Source: Helichrysum umbraculigerum (lineage: Eukaryota; Streptophyta; Magnoliopsida; Asterales; Asteraceae). Taken from it: 64,000 nucleotides of DNA. Below the pieces are notes generated by a model, which saw only the letters and a list, made by a program, of their open reading frames with translations, did not search any database and was not told where the DNA came from. This document shows positions 1 to 11,921 of this stretch, in pieces (the stretch's first letter is position 1; each line of letters begins with the position of its first letter). The stretch spans positions 5,769,001 to 5,833,000 of the forward strand of contig CATIUR010000004.1 in the NCBI GenBank assembly GCA_949592205.1, given 5' to 3'. Made by a program: the position numbers and the translations under genes.

Positions 1-1260
1 TAACAATTTCTTCACATTACTCATTACTGGTATCCAGATTCTACCATAACGAGTTCTCAGCCCATGAGAATCTTCAATTAATTCAGAAAGTTGACCCTTT
101 AAGCGTTGCTTTTTCAGGTCATTAGAAGATAATGCATCAATTTGAGCAGTTTTTATAGAATTAAGCAGTTGAGGAAACACAATCATGCTAAGAGATTTCA
201 CTGAAAGAATATAATGAATAGCCTTTCGGCTAAGAGCATCCGCAACGACATTAGCCTTACCAGGGTGGTAAAGAATGTCACAATCGTAATCCTTGACCAG
301 ATCAAGCCACCTTCTTTGTCTGTTATTCAAATCTCGCTGATCAAAGAAATATTTCAAGCTTTTGTGGTCAGTATAAATTGTAGACTTGACTCCATATAGA
401 TAATGTCGCCAAATCTTCAATGCAAAGACCACAGCTGCTAATTCAAGATCGTGAGTAGGATAGTTTTGTTCATGAGATTTAAGTTGACGCGAAGCATAAG
501 CTATAACCTTCCCACGTTGCATTAATACACAGCCCAAGCCAAGCTTAGAAGCATCACAATAAACCACCATATCCTCATTACCTTCCGGTAACACAAGGAT
601 AGGAGCTTGACTGAGTTTTTCTTTCAACACTTGAAATGCTTTAGATTGTTCTTCACCCCACTTCCAAGATACACTCTTTCGAGTCAATTGAGTTAACGGG
701 GTAGCAATCTTAGAAAAATCTTGAATGAAACGACGATAGTAACCCGCAAGACCAAGAAAACTTCTGACCTCAGTGGGGCTGGAAGGAGGATCCCACTTAA
801 GAACTGCAGCAACTTTAGATGGATCAACTTGAATACCATGGACATTAATTACATGTCCAAGAAACTGAACTTCACGCAACCAGAATTCACACTTGGAGAA
901 TTTAGCATAAAGCTTTTCACGTCGAAGCATTTCCAAAACTTGTCTTAAATGAATTGAATGATCACTCTCACTTTTAGAGTAAATGAGAATGTCATCAATA
1001 AAAACAATCACAAATTTATCCAGCATAGGACGACATACACGATTCATCAAATCCATAAATGCAGCTAGAGCATTGGTTAAACCAAATGGCATGACAACGA
1101 ATTCATAGTGACCATAACGGGTTCGAAAAGCAGTTTTAGAGATGTCATCTTCCTTTACCTTTAACTGATGGTAACCAGACCGAAGATCGATTTTTGAGAA
1201 GAAACTGGCACCTTGAAGTTGATCAAATAAATCATCGATTCGAGGCAAAGGGTAACGATC
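1..1260 (-). pseudogene. Element A pol remainder: RT, RNase H, start of integrase
   Basis: The minus strand left of the frameshift still reads as RT, including the catalytic FIDDILIYSK (near 980-1010). It continues into RNase H, with YCDASKLGLG near 540-560 and the TDHKSL motif near 365, and runs off the window at the start of the integrase region. Apart from the frameshift at about 1257 the residues look well conserved, so the break is recent or the copy was mobilised in trans. Called a pseudogene because it cannot be translated in frame with gag. Confidence 0.8.
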
Positions 1261-3257
1261 ACTTTGTTCAATTCCCGATAATCGATACACATTCTTAAAG
1301 ATCCATCTTTCTTTTTAACGAATAACACTGGAGCTCCCCATGGCGAACTGCTAGGACGAATAAAGCCCTTATCAAGGAGTTCTTGCAACTGATTCATCAT
1401 TTCTTGCATTTCAGTTGGGGCTAAACGATAAGGAGTCTTAGCAATTGGAATAGCTCCAGGAATTAAATCAATTCTGAATTCAACTTGTCGATCAGGTGGA
1501 AGACCAGGGAGTTCATCAGGAAATACATCCGGAAATTCATTGACAACAGGGATATCAGAAAGAACAGCAACAGAATTAGAGTTATCAATCACGTGTGCCA
1601 AAAAGGCTCGACACCCATGTGATAACAATCTTTTAGCTCGTGCATACGTGCATACAAGAATAGTTCGATTGATACGTTCGCCATAAACAGTTATATCCTG
1701 TCCGCTAGGTGCTTTCAGGAAAATAACTTTTTCATGACAATTGATTACACATTTATTTCGTCCTAACCAATCCATTCCTATTACTATGTTGAACTCCCCC
1801 ATTTGCATTGGGATTAGATCAACATTAAATTTCTCACTTCCTATTTCGATGATACACCCCTTATACACATCAGAAACTATTACTAGCTTATTATCAGCTA
1901 TTTCAACTTCTAAGGGATGATCAAGTTTAGATACAGAAATATTTAAACATTTACAAAACGATAGTGATACAAAAGATCTGGAAGCCCCAGAATCAAACAA
2001 AACATGGGCAGGTATAGAATTTATAATAAAGGTACATGTCACCACATCATGTGATTCCTTAGCCTCCTCCGCTGTAATTTGAAAAGCACGGGGTTTGGCC
2101 CCCGATCCGGCAGTTGTCCCTTTCTTCTCAGAATCTTTTCTTTGTTGTTGCTTTCTCTGTTCTTCTTTCTTAACGGGACAATCAGCTTGAATATGATCGC
2201 TTTTGAAACAGGTGTAACATAAACGGAAAGGACTAGGGCAATCTGGTGCCATGTGTCCAGGCCTCCCACACTTGAAACATTTACAATCCCCAAGATGTCT
2301 TTTCCCACATTTATCGCATAATGGCCATTCACGAGTACGGGGTTGAGAAAACTGTTGTTGTGATTGAGATTTTTGTGAGGATTGTTGTGATGGTGATTTC
2401 GAATCAGTTCTAGTTTTCTTAAACGATGATGATTGAGATGGAGCAGATTGCTCAGCTTTTCTTTTACTAGCATATTCAGCACGCTTAGCTAGTAAATCTT
2501 TTTCTCTTACTAAGGCTCGATTCAATATCGTTGGAATATCTTTATAAAATGACTGATCAATAGATTCATGGATTTCAAGATTCAAGTGACGATAGAAATG
2601 ATCAGTCAACAACTTCTCATTAGAAGTGTACTCTGGACAGAAACGAGATTTTTCATGGAAGGATTTGGAATATTCAGCTACAGACATCCTTCCTTGGTTA
2701 ATCGCAAGAAATTCTCCCTTTAACTTTTCTAGTTCAGCTGGTGGTGAAAATTCACTTTTAAATAATTCTTTAAACTTGTCCCAAGAAAACTGAGATGCTG
2801 CTTCAAATCCATAGGTGTCAATCTTTGAATTCCACCATTCGTGAGCATCACCTTTGAGTTGGTGAGCAGCAAACAGCACTCTCAAATTATCAGGACATTT
2901 AGATAACAGAAACGTTTCCTCCATTCTACTTAACCACCTAAGACTAGCAACAGGATTCAATTCACCTTCAAATTCAGGTGGTTTACAGCTTGAGAATTTC
3001 TTAAAGTCATAACTTTCAGCCGACCCTTGAGCAGTCATGAGTCCCGCAGTAACTGGAGGATTCGTCAAGATAGGATGTTGTTGTTCGAATTCTTTTAATT
3101 TATCACTCATTACTTCGTTAACTTTAGAAGTCACTATATTATCTACTTCGGCAATTATTGTTGGGCCAAACTCTTTAAAGGCTTGCCCAACGATTTGTTT
3201 AATAGTTGCCTCATCATCAGGATTTAGACGTCTATCACCTTGATCCATTGATTCCAT
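1161..3257 (-). CDS. Element A gag-protease-RT start, frameshifted
   Basis: The open frame is 698 codons. In order: a capsid-type gag domain (around residues 90-260, with a CKPPEFEGELNP motif), a basic Ser/Gln-rich linker, a CX2C-type finger followed by the knuckle CFKCGRPGHMAPDC, a retropepsin with LFDSGASRSFVS, and the start of RT (GFIRPSSSPWGAPVLFVKKK, then MCIDYRELNK). After NKV the frame leaves the RT reading. Comparison with element D suggests roughly ten bases are missing at about 1257-1262, just before the conserved PLPR motif, which then continues in another frame. ATG choice: the first Met (3257) and the MDQ start four codons on are both possible. A normal gypsy polyprotein is about 1500 aa, so this is a truncated product. 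Confidence 0.85.
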   Translation of the reverse strand: MESMDQGDRRLNPDDEATIKQIVGQAFKEFGPTIIAEVDNIVTSKVNEVMSDKLKEFEQQHPILTNPPVTAGLMTAQGSAESYDFKKFSSCKPPEFEGELNPVASLRWLSRMEETFLLSKCPDNLRVLFAAHQLKGDAHEWWNSKIDTYGFEAASQFSWDKFKELFKSEFSPPAELEKLKGEFLAINQGRMSVAEYSKSFHEKSRFCPEYTSNEKLLTDHFYRHLNLEIHESIDQSFYKDIPTILNRALVREKDLLAKRAEYASKRKAEQSAPSQSSSFKKTRTDSKSPSQQSSQKSQSQQQFSQPRTREWPLCDKCGKRHLGDCKCFKCGRPGHMAPDCPSPFRLCYTCFKSDHIQADCPVKKEEQRKQQQRKDSEKKGTTAGSGAKPRAFQITAEEAKESHDVVTCTFIINSIPAHVLFDSGASRSFVSLSFCKCLNISVSKLDHPLEVEIADNKLVIVSDVYKGCIIEIGSEKFNVDLIPMQMGEFNIVIGMDWLGRNKCVINCHEKVIFLKAPSGQDITVYGERINRTILVCTYARAKRLLSHGCRAFLAHVIDNSNSVAVLSDIPVVNEFPDVFPDELPGLPPDRQVEFRIDLIPGAIPIAKTPYRLAPTEMQEMMNQLQELLDKGFIRPSSSPWGAPVLFVKKKDGSLRMCIDYRELNKVIVTLCLESMIYLINFKVPVSSQKSIFGLVTIS

Positions 3258-3627
3258 TTACTATAGGGATTAACAATTTAATCAACAGATTCCAAATTTC
3301 GTATAATAATAGAAATTAAAGCAATCCTATACAACCATTAAGAACAACCATTCACCAAAGCCATATTACATTCAAGGGTTTTTGAATCACCCATGTGCAC
3401 TAGTATAATACAACTGCGTTGGCCAGACGTAGACATATTATACTAATTACACACTTCTATTCATTCCTCTTGAACGTATTTAAGCAAGGCAACAATCATT
3501 CTTAAGATTCCACATCAATTCACAAAACAAGATTCTATCACAATACAATTATCAACATAATCATAGATAAGAAATAGTTTAAGATTATGCAATCCTAATG
3601 TGGATTACGTAATTCTCTTAAACTATC

Positions 3628-3640
3628 GCTCTGATACCAA
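3628..3640 (-). promoter_or_regulatory. Element A primer-binding site (tRNA-Met initiator)
   Basis: The minus strand reads TTGGTATCAGAGC, complementary to the 3' end of plant initiator tRNA-Met. It lies two bases inside the LTR end at 3643, which fixes both the orientation and the LTR boundary. Confidence 0.9.
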
Positions 3641-3804
3641 CTTGAAACGCCCATAATTTTTTTTTTTTTTTTTTATCGAATACATTTAGGTCCCATTACT
3701 TCTTAATAATTCAAATTATGTTATCTCAATTAGTATCTTAATAATTTTAATACAATTTTCTTCCAGGGTTGTAAAATAAACTGGATACCAATTTCTCACG
3801 CACG

Positions 3805-3985
3805 AACGCGATCCCAGGAAAACTAGCCGGATCGCGTTCCTGTGTTCAAAACGTTCTGTGACGAAATTACACTGACGAACGCGATCCTGACACCATAGCT
3901 GGATCGCGTTTGCTAGTTAAAAATCCGATTGTGGTGATTTTTCAAAGAGGAACGCGATCCTGGGAATACCTAGACGGATCGCGTT
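3805..3985. repeat. Triple hairpin array in the A LTR (AACGCGATCC / GGATCGCGTT)
   Basis: Three perfect inverted repeats with 10-bp arms: 3805-3814 with 3829-3838, 3878-3887 with 3901-3910, and 3951-3960 with 3976-3985. Loops are 14, 13 and 15 nt and the loop sequences differ. The same arms occur three times in the element D LTR. Function unknown; RNA stem-loops in the leader, or paired binding sites in DNA, are both possible. Confidence 0.9.
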
Positions 3986-4621
3986 CACTAGTTAAATTCC
4001 AGATCAGACCTTAATCCAAATTTTGACGAAATTCAAATGTACTTAACATATAATCCGTAAGGAATTAGATTCTGAAAATTTGCAGATACATTCAAATAAC
4101 CAAAACAAAGGTTTCCCTTTTTGTACTTTTTAAATTTTCACAAAAACGCAACATCTGAACTTATGACTCATTTTCGCTCATTTTTGACATTTTTGGTGAA
4201 CAACTCAAAACACAATCTATACATTTGCAGCTATTGTGCTTTTCATCACTTTTCCAAAATACCCAAACAAACTTAAAGCAACTAACCAAGATTCTATAAC
4301 CATGGTAAAACTCATTATACACACATGGATCGTTATTGACCCATTTTGACACTTACGACCCGTTTACCGTTTAACAACATACTAAGGCTTCTATTCCACT
4401 TTCAATACATAATTTACATCAGTGGTTGACTTTCGTTGTCAACTAATATCCAAAACCCCATATTACATATTACTAATGTATTTCAAAACAACTTGGGCGT
4501 ATTACACAAGTAGATACGAAATGAATTTTTCAAAAGAGAAAATGCTTGCTACTTACTAACGTGCAAGCTAATCCACGCTATTCCTTCTTTATTTCCTTAT
4601 CCTTCCTTTGAGAGCTATTAC

Positions 4622-4925
4622 CTATAATACATTAAATGATACAGAGTAAGCATGAAATGCTTAGTGAATACATAGGAAATCAATTAAGCAATTCAATCAC
4701 AATTAAAGCTATTATACTATCAAATAATAAACACAAATAGCAATAGATACCAATTGGATCCGCGGCCCATAAGATACGATTGTGCAAAGCGCATATTTCG
4801 TATTGGTTATTATTTCGTTTCATAAATACATCAATAATAACAATAACTTGATTATGTGAAATCTTTTGTTCATAAACAATCCGAAATCACATAACCTTCA
4901 CTTAATTAATCCACAATGTACTCAC
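4622..4925 (-). other. Putative intron inside the A LTR
   Basis: On the minus strand a perfect donor AAG|GTGAGT lies at 4925. About 300 nt further on, a block alignable with the acceptor region of the other LTRs carries CTTAC (branch-like) and ends TATAG|GT at 4622. Predicted from sequence and from comparison with elements B-E only; no transcript evidence. The acceptor is the weakest of the five. Confidence 0.45.
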
Positions 4926-5658
4926 CTTAGTCTTGGATGATGAATTCACTTAACAAAGATTATAATTATTCCAATCCTTTATCACCTATACATATGATAC
5001 ATAATAACACATTTAGATTCTAAAATTCATTACAACTAGATGGTAAGTCACAATTCTTTCTCCCCCACTTTGATTAGTCTAAGTAATTCACTAATCAAAG
5101 CTCTCACTAATTGATTTCTTATTAGCATAACCTATTTATACACCCATCATCATAATTAACTATTCATTATACTAATAAACTAAATTCAAGAGAATTTTAG
5201 TAAAACCCCATAATTTCATCAAGAACTCAATTGATGAATTCTTCATTTTCATGAATTGAAATGATTTCTATTAGTGATATTCATAATAATAATCACTAAC
5301 TCAACCAATTCCATACCCTAATTTCGGATTAAGGTACCAATTAGTGATAACTCATCAAAACCCCATTTCCTAGGTTAAAATTCATAAGAAATACTTACAA
5401 TTGATTGAAGATAACAATAGAGATGATGATGATGGAGGTGATAACTTGAAGATTTCTAGCTTGATTCGAATTGAAATTTGAAGAAATGAAGATGAGATTG
5501 AGGATGGCGATTTTGGTTCCTCCCGTATGAAAATCTGGAAGATTTTAGAAGACATAACAGATAAATACGTTTATTACATATTTATCTCCTTCTATTATTT
5601 AAATTACAGTCTAAAACAGAGAAATTCGATTGCGTTTTATACCATATCTTTTTATTTA

Positions 5659-7109
5659 GGGTAAATGACAAAAATCGGCAACGAACTGCCACAAAATGTT
5701 CCATGTATGCAACCTACTAGATTTATTGTCTAGGTATGCAATAAACCGGGAAATTTTGTGCTAGAATCTGTACAAAGTTCATTTTTACCTTTTGAGGTTT
5801 AAAAAGTCTGACTAAGATTACACATCAGTTGCCAAATGGATTTATTTTGCCATGTCATATCTACACGTATGAAATGATTTGTAAATTCAAAAACAATTTT
5901 CCGGTGGTTTACAATTCTAGATTAATTTAGCCACTTATTATCCCTATCAATTTAATATTAAAACCATTTAGATTGTCAATTTATTTTATATTGTTTTTAA
6001 TTTTTACAGTATTTCTTGTTCTTTTCAATTATGGTTTTCCTTTTCTGTTTTATACTTGATCAAAACTCATGTAAGCCAAAAATTGAAACAACAGTTGATC
6101 AAAAAAAAAAAAAAATTCAAACAGCAGCAGCAGCAAGTGCGTTCCATCGCATCTTTCTTTCTTTAATTTTGCATTTTCTTATTTTCACAAACACAATTGA
6201 GCAGACTAAATAAATCATCACCACTATAACAAAACAATTGAGTAGACTAAATAAATCATCAACACTATAATATAGGTTTTAAAATATAAGAACAAACGTC
6301 GAAGAAACAATAAGATGAAGAAGCATTTTTCTTCCCCAAGATCTCCGATCAACAACTGTACATGTACAAATGACAAAATCAGAAATTAACTGATTGCAAA
6401 TCAAGAGCTTAGCCTTCAGCATCGATGGAGTTTCAGATCTGCGATGGTGGTGGTGGTGCCATGATGGGGATGTCGGAGATGCAGCAACAGTAGACGAAGC
6501 AACTGGAAAAATGAAGCCTGGAATTTTAATACCAGATCTCACAAATACACAACCGGAATTAGTCTCATCTTCGTCACAGTATCTCCGGTAGCCGAAAAAC
6601 ATGGTAAATGTTAAAGGACGACTGGAATCGGTAGTGGTGGTGCTTCCGGTGGTCTCTTCAATGGTGGTAAGTTCCGGTGGTGATTTCCGATGAAAGGAGA
6701 CGGCGGGGTTGTGATTTCCAGCGGTAGTGATGATTTTCAGTGGTGGTGATATAGATATAAATTTAATGAAATTGATTCAACCTTTTATTAAGGGAGAGCC
6801 ATGAAGATTGATGTTGTATTGAGGATGACGGTAGCTTGTTGCTTTGATAATAGGAAAGATAGAAAAAATTCAAAAATTAGAGTATAAGTCATGATATTGC
6901 CACGTAAGGGGAAAAAAAGCCACGTCAACGTTTAATTAAATATAAAATGCCAAATATCGATAGTTACCGGTCGATCAAGTAACTGGTTACCATGTTGCAT
7001 ATACGAGTACAAAATTTCCCGGTTTATTGCATACCTAGACAATAAATCTAGTAGGTTGCATACATGGAACATTTTGTGGCAGTTCGTTACCGATTTTTGT
7101 CATTTACCC
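5659..7109. mobile_element. Non-autonomous MULE with 100-bp TIRs and 9-bp TSD
   Basis: The left end GGGTAAATGACAAAAATCGG is repeated inverted at the right end. The match covers about 100 bp (5659-5760 and 7008-7109) with one or two mismatches seen. Both sides carry the 9-bp direct repeat TTTTATTTA (5650-5658 and 7110-7118), a MULE-type signature. The 1451-bp element has no transposase. Its interior includes a GC-richer, GGTGGT-rich stretch (about 6390-6760) unlike the surrounding AT-rich DNA, which may be a captured gene fragment (Pack-MULE). I could not identify a source gene. It inserted after the A LTR was formed. Confidence 0.88.
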
Positions 7110-7189
7110 TTTTATTTACTTAATATTATTTCATAAGATTTATATTTCTGGATACACTAAAATAATACCTCGAATATTGGGGTGTTACA

Positions 7190-8000
7190 TTTATATTAAA
7201 AATATCCACACAAATAAACTCCAACTATTTCTCAATCTTATTCTTATTTATTAACATTAATATAAAAAATAAAAAATATCGGCCTATCATAAAATCTAAA
7301 ATACAATCAGAGAAAAAAACACGGATGAATACGTATTATTAATGGTATTGCTGTTTTATATCCTTAATTTTGCTAACAATCATATGCGTGAAACTGATCT
7401 CTATTATTAAGTTTTTGTGCTAAGAATGATGGGATATTATAGATAAAATAGATCTAATTAAAGATGATGATATCTATAAACCAGTGAATCCGTTTGGTTG
7501 TTCAACAATTAGTTATAGTCCATTTTTTGATATTTCAGATCTTATCCTAATTGAGCATTTAATATGCTATATTTGAACTACATCCATTGTATGTTAAGGC
7601 TACATTACTGCTCTACATGGAATTTACCTTAACCATTTCTTTATACATAATCAAAATGCTTCCTTCTAAGAGTCCTTCACGTAGCTTAGCAAGTTGCGGT
7701 AAAGTGTCAAAACCCTTTTGATACAACTATGTTTGTAGATGGCCAAATTGGCAATCGAGGAAGTGGTGACATGCTACATCAGCATGTTTTCGTATTTTGG
7801 CTTTTCTTTTGTGTTTCATTAAGAGAATAAATAATATGTTTGGAGAACAACATGGTTGTAGTGTCGATTTACTTATTGCAAGAGACAAACGGTCTTATAG
7901 TTATATATATATATATAAAATTAAAGTTTAACATATTTAAGTTCAGCTTTCTAAATGACCAGCGTATTTCATTTTGGTTATTGTACATTAAAATTGTATC
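7190..8000. other. AT-rich intergenic DNA, nothing recognised
   Basis: I see no coding region, terminal repeat or tandem array in this stretch. It is A/T-rich with short homopolymers and a small (TA)n run near 7905. Confidence 0.6.
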
Positions 8001-8258
8001 ATATTTTTTTAACGATATTTACTGTCTAGTTTTGACTTTATGAAGTCTTTCCTTTTCAACTTTGACCTTAAATATTTTTTTTGTGTTATATAATACTTGA
8101 TGAAAATTATATCAATGAAAATACATTTAAAACTCAATCCATTTATATATATTTTGCATAAAGTATTATATAATACAAACAAAAATATTTAAGGTCGAAG
8201 TTGAAAAAGAAAGACTTCTGAAAGTCAAAACTGGACAATAATTTTGGGACGGAGGTAG
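8001..8258. mobile_element. Stowaway-like MITE, left end decayed
   Basis: The right end reads TTTTGGGACGGAGGTAG followed by TA, the typical Stowaway (Tc1/mariner-type) terminus. The two halves are inverted copies: the left half around 8024-8075 (GTCTAGTTTTGACTT, then AACTTTGACCTTAAATA) matches the reverse complement of the right half around 8180-8240. The outermost 20 bp on the left have lost the consensus, so the left boundary is approximate. Confidence 0.75.
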
Positions 8259-8524
8259 TAATTAGTCAATGACTACATAATTTAATACATACTTTTAATA
8301 TTATATCACAGTTCAAATTGATTTACTTATTTAATACAATATATCACATTAAAATTTTATTGGAAAATTTACAAAAATCGTGTTAATAATAAAATTGTTT
8401 AAACAAGAACATCTTTTGATTACCATAATAACTTTTGCATGACATATACTCTTTTATCTAACAAATTACATCATATTCCGATTTAATTGGTAAATTTGTA
8501 AACCCATATGTAGTAACCCGCGTT

Positions 8525-8733
8525 CAGGGGCGGAGCTAGAGGGGGGGCATGGGGGGCAGTCGCCTCCCATAAAAATCTAAAATTGTGGAAAAAAATAATT
8601 TTTCTAAGGTTATTAGTGATAGTTTTGGAGTTTTGCCCCCCCCCCCCCCCCCCCCAACCCCCCAAACAAAATGATAGAAAAAAAAAAAAAAAATTTTTTG
8701 CCCTCTATACGAAATATACTAGATCCGCACCTG
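8525..8733. mobile_element. hAT-like MITE, 8-bp TSD, poly-C core
   Basis: Ends CAGGGGCGGAGCTAG and, inverted, CAGGTGCGGATCTAG, flanked by cccgcgtt (8517-8524) and cccacgtt (8734-8741), an 8-bp duplication with one mismatch. These are hAT hallmarks. The 209-bp element contains a run of about 20 C and a run of about 16 A and has no coding capacity. Confidence 0.8.
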
Positions 8734-8759
8734 CCCACGTTGTCGCGAGTTTTTCACCT

Positions 8760-9000
8760 GGTACTTTATATACTCTTATATTTATTACTATATGCATATA
8801 TTTTAATATAACAAGTTTTTGACACCTGATTTAATAATAACGGTAAAATTGACACTGTATCAACTTATCACAATTAAACTTTTTTAGTTTAGAAAAAAAT
8901 CAAACTGAAACGAAATAAGGGTACTATATACTAGAAGTTGAGAAGAAGGTATCAGTTTGGCAATGTATAAACATGGATAATTGTCACCGTTATTATTCCT
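8760..9000 (+). repeat. Dispersed repeat copy 1 (partner at 42838-43090)
   Basis: This segment aligns collinearly by eye with 42838-43090. Shared words include AAGTTTTTGA, TGTATCAACTTATCACAAT, AAACTTTTTTAGTT and ATATACTAGAAGTTGA. Similarity is roughly 75-80% with small indels. I see no terminal structure, so it is either an unrecognised old transposon or a duplicated piece of genic flank. Confidence 0.65.
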
Positions 9001-9424
9001 TTATATAAGTCGACCTATAATATTAATATCATTATATTATATACTAGCTACATTAATGTCATTATTTATTAGCTACAACCATAGTTGTAAAAGTCGACCT
9101 ATCAGATTTGTAAAATGGGGAAAAGATAGAGAGAAATTGTCCTTTTCAAGAAAAAGTATCAAATTTTACATTATACACCCTTATATTTATAATATATTAA
9201 CTATTTATTTTTAATTGATTTTTCAAATTACTTTGAAGTCCTTCATTTATTTAAAGATTACAAAATTTTATATATTTACACATATAATTTTGAAATTTAT
9301 TATTTAAATGTAAGTAAAGTCAAAATCCGACTAGTCTCCGACTAGTCACCGACTTGACTGACTAGTCCTTACGAGGTCCCGACCGACTCGACCCCTATCT
9401 TTAATATAGCTACACCCCTAATAA
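9001..9424. other. Intergenic DNA left of element B
   Basis: AT-rich up to 9300. A short run built on CGACTAGTC / CCGACTNG words follows near 9330-9395 and has the look of old repeat-derived sequence. No gene seen. Confidence 0.5.
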
Positions 9425-9429
9425 CATAC

Positions 9430-11921
9430 ACTCCGTCTAAAGCGGAAACAACGGGGTATAACGGTGATAGGATCATAACACATCATTATAAAGAATTCTA
9501 TATGAAATACAATATCCAATGTGTCATGATGCCAATAACATGAATAACGGTTCATGTCGTGCATACATTTCAACAATGAATTCAAAAGCTTACAAACAAC
9601 GTACACTACAATGTTAAGGCAAAACAAGCCTTCACAAACAACCTTAATGATGCACCGCTAGTCTTGAATAACTCTTAATGCAACCCTAAAGGTCCACTAA
9701 GTTCTCTTGTCCACTGCTTTAAGTCCACTAGTATAACTTGAAAAGATATGCTCAAAAACGTCAACACGAATGTTGGTGAGTTTCGTAGGTTTGAAAACAG
9801 ACACCATAAAAATAAACATTTTGCTGTGATAATAATAAGTTAGTTAGGACAATGCATATAGAAATGGTACACAAGTGAAATAATACAACCAACAATCCAC
9901 AAACCGTCATCACCCCACGAAGGAGTATGACCCAACCAAATCCTGCGTATGCGGTAGCTACCCATAAATGACCTTCAATGTACACCTAAGCATACATTAG
10001 GTATACACTCCCGAAAGAGTGCAGCCTTGTAAATAAATATGTCCTTCAGTGTATACAAAGCATATACACTAGGTATACACTCCCGAAGGAGTGTAGCCTT
10101 TTAACAAAACAAATCCAACAACCAATGCATATAAGTCACATAGTGTCACACATTTCAAGCATATGTCCAAAAAAAATGAAAATGAATACGTTTCACAGCA
10201 TAAAACAATTGATAAAACATTAGAGCATACTTTTCCCCCAATGTAAAACAAGTAAGAAAATGGGGCCACGAAAACTCACCTTAAGAAATGATGTAAGTAT
10301 CGCCCTTAAGTGTAATCCACCAACAACTCGCATATCTACAAATGAATGTACAAATATATAGGTTACAACCTAGACATATCTATTTCCTTCCATTGTATCC
10401 TAAGTCCAATTCACCTCTACTAAGTTTCCTCACTACCAAACCTCATTTGTCTTTACAAAAATCAACCCCATTATGAAATTCAGATTCTGTCCAGAATTTT
10501 ATACCACTTCACGAATTTTTAAACATGACTTAATGAAATCATTTGACTCTACAAATTTTACCAGTGACACTTCAATGTGTTAAGAACAACCTGTAATTTT
10601 TACATAACTTATTTCAATAGTTTACTATTTTTAAAAATTCACTGAAACAATCTGCCTAGAAACAACAATGATTTCTGAGTATACAAAAGTTACAATTTAT
10701 TTAAAATACTTTGAGAGTTACAAGGATTATAATATCTTTACAGAAAATTTGTAACACTTAGAAATTACTCCAGTAAAAATTTCAAGACCCAATTCTTAGT
10801 TTAACATACGTTTCAAAAATTGACAAGTTAACCGAACTTATGAACCGAAAAACTCAGAATTGACATTCACTTTTATAAAATCATTTTGACCAACTTATGC
10901 TCAACATTTGGACACGAAACCAATTCCATTTGAAAATAGACTCTTAATACTTATGTTTAGACTCAAGAATCGTTTAAAAACATTAGGTTTTGACCAAGTT
11001 ATGACTTCCCGAAAATTGATCACAGAATCTGTTCAAACCCAAAATTTCTGTCTCACTTATTCGATACCAAAAACGATTTTACAATGATCCAACGACCTTA
11101 TCGATTATAATTTTAGTACACCATCATCATATAACATTCTTAACCTAATCATCAAGTATATTCATCAAGAATTGAATTCCAATGGATAGGAAATCAAATA
11201 ACGATACAAAATATTAGAAATCGAAAGAAAGGTAAGAGATATACCACCAACCACGCTAGATTCTTGACACGGATGATCAAATGGATGAAGATTGATGATG
11301 TTGGTGTGAAAATAGGCTGAGGATGAGAAAAAATTCGTTTTTAGGGTTTCTAGGGTTTTTAGGAATTTATTATTATTATTTTATTTTTTTGGAGGCGATG
11401 AAATGATCTTTCCTTGTTCCCTACTCCAACCTCATGGCCAGACTTCTACATGTTATTTTGGGCTAAATTTCGGACATGATGTAGCCCAATGAGTTTAGAG
11501 ATCATGGGCTTTGGATTTAAGTCATTTGGAGCCCGAATGAGAAAGTTATGGCCTAAACCGTGAAACCTCGCAGAAAACTCAGCTTTTATCTTTTTAACGT
11601 TTTACACGTTTTTACTTAGCTTATTATAGATTTATTAATATTTTTAATATTATTATTATTTATAAATTACTTATTATTATATATATATATATATTTTTTT
11701 ATCACACTTCGCACATTTTCTTAAGTTTTCAAATTATGAACACGTTTACGTTTTGCTTTGTATCTTTTTCGTTACACATCCGATTGCGATGATTCTTTTT
11801 GCATTGGATTCGTTTTTCAAAAACGAAGACTTTGGTGTAAATAAATCCTGGAAATTAGTATTTTCACAAAAATAACTTTTTACGGTTGAACTACGACAAC
11901 GGTTTGGTGACGGTTGTCACA
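9430..11921 (-). repeat. Element B 3' LTR
   Basis: On the minus strand it starts TGTGACAACCGTCACC at 11921. The other end, next to the CATAC duplication, lacks the terminal TGTCAC present in the partner LTR. It is otherwise almost the same as 25484-27981; I noticed about 30 differences over 2.5 kb, roughly 1-1.5%. One of them changes the predicted splice acceptor (CAG to CAA at the position matching 25798). Confidence 0.9.

Larger units (their letters stand above)
1..7189 (-). mobile_element. Element A: Ty3/gypsy LTR retrotransposon, 5' half
   Basis: Read on the minus strand this is LTR (7189 to 3643), tRNA-Met primer site, gag, protease, reverse transcriptase and RNase H. The element leaves the window at position 1, so integrase and the other LTR are not seen and no target duplication can be checked. 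Gag carries zinc knuckles and the RT core is of the Ty3/gypsy type; the LTR style resembles element D (Tekay-like chromovirus), but the chromodomain end is outside the window. A MULE has landed in the LTR. The pol frame is broken near 1257, so this copy is not autonomous as it stands. Confidence 0.9.
3643..7189 (-). repeat. Element A 5' LTR, interrupted by a MULE
   Basis: On the minus strand the LTR begins TGTAACACCCC at 7189 and ends GCGTTTCA at 3643, just before the primer site. Without the 1451-bp MULE and its 9-bp duplication it is about 2087 bp. It holds a putative intron (donor at 4925, acceptor at 4622) and, 150-340 bp from its 3' end, three hairpins with AACGCGATCC / GGATCGCGTT arms. 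A homopolymer T run (about 3658-3675) lies near the LTR end. There is no second LTR in the window to compare, so its age cannot be judged. Confidence 0.85.

Noticed and set aside
3628..3640. tRNA gene suggested by the GGTATCAGAGC words
   Set aside because: These are retrotransposon primer-binding sites; no cloverleaf, A box or B box in the flanks.
6279..6602. 107-codon minus-strand frame in the MULE with a His run
   Set aside because: The His run reads a GGTGGT repeat on the other strand; kept only as part of a possible captured fragment, not called as a gene.
5659..7109. Second LTR of element A
   Set aside because: The repeats are inverted and flanked by a 9-bp duplication, so this is a MULE, not an LTR pair.
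8637..8656. Poly-C run as a possible i-motif or quadruplex
   Set aside because: A homopolymer inside a hAT MITE; length is unstable and there is no regulatory context.
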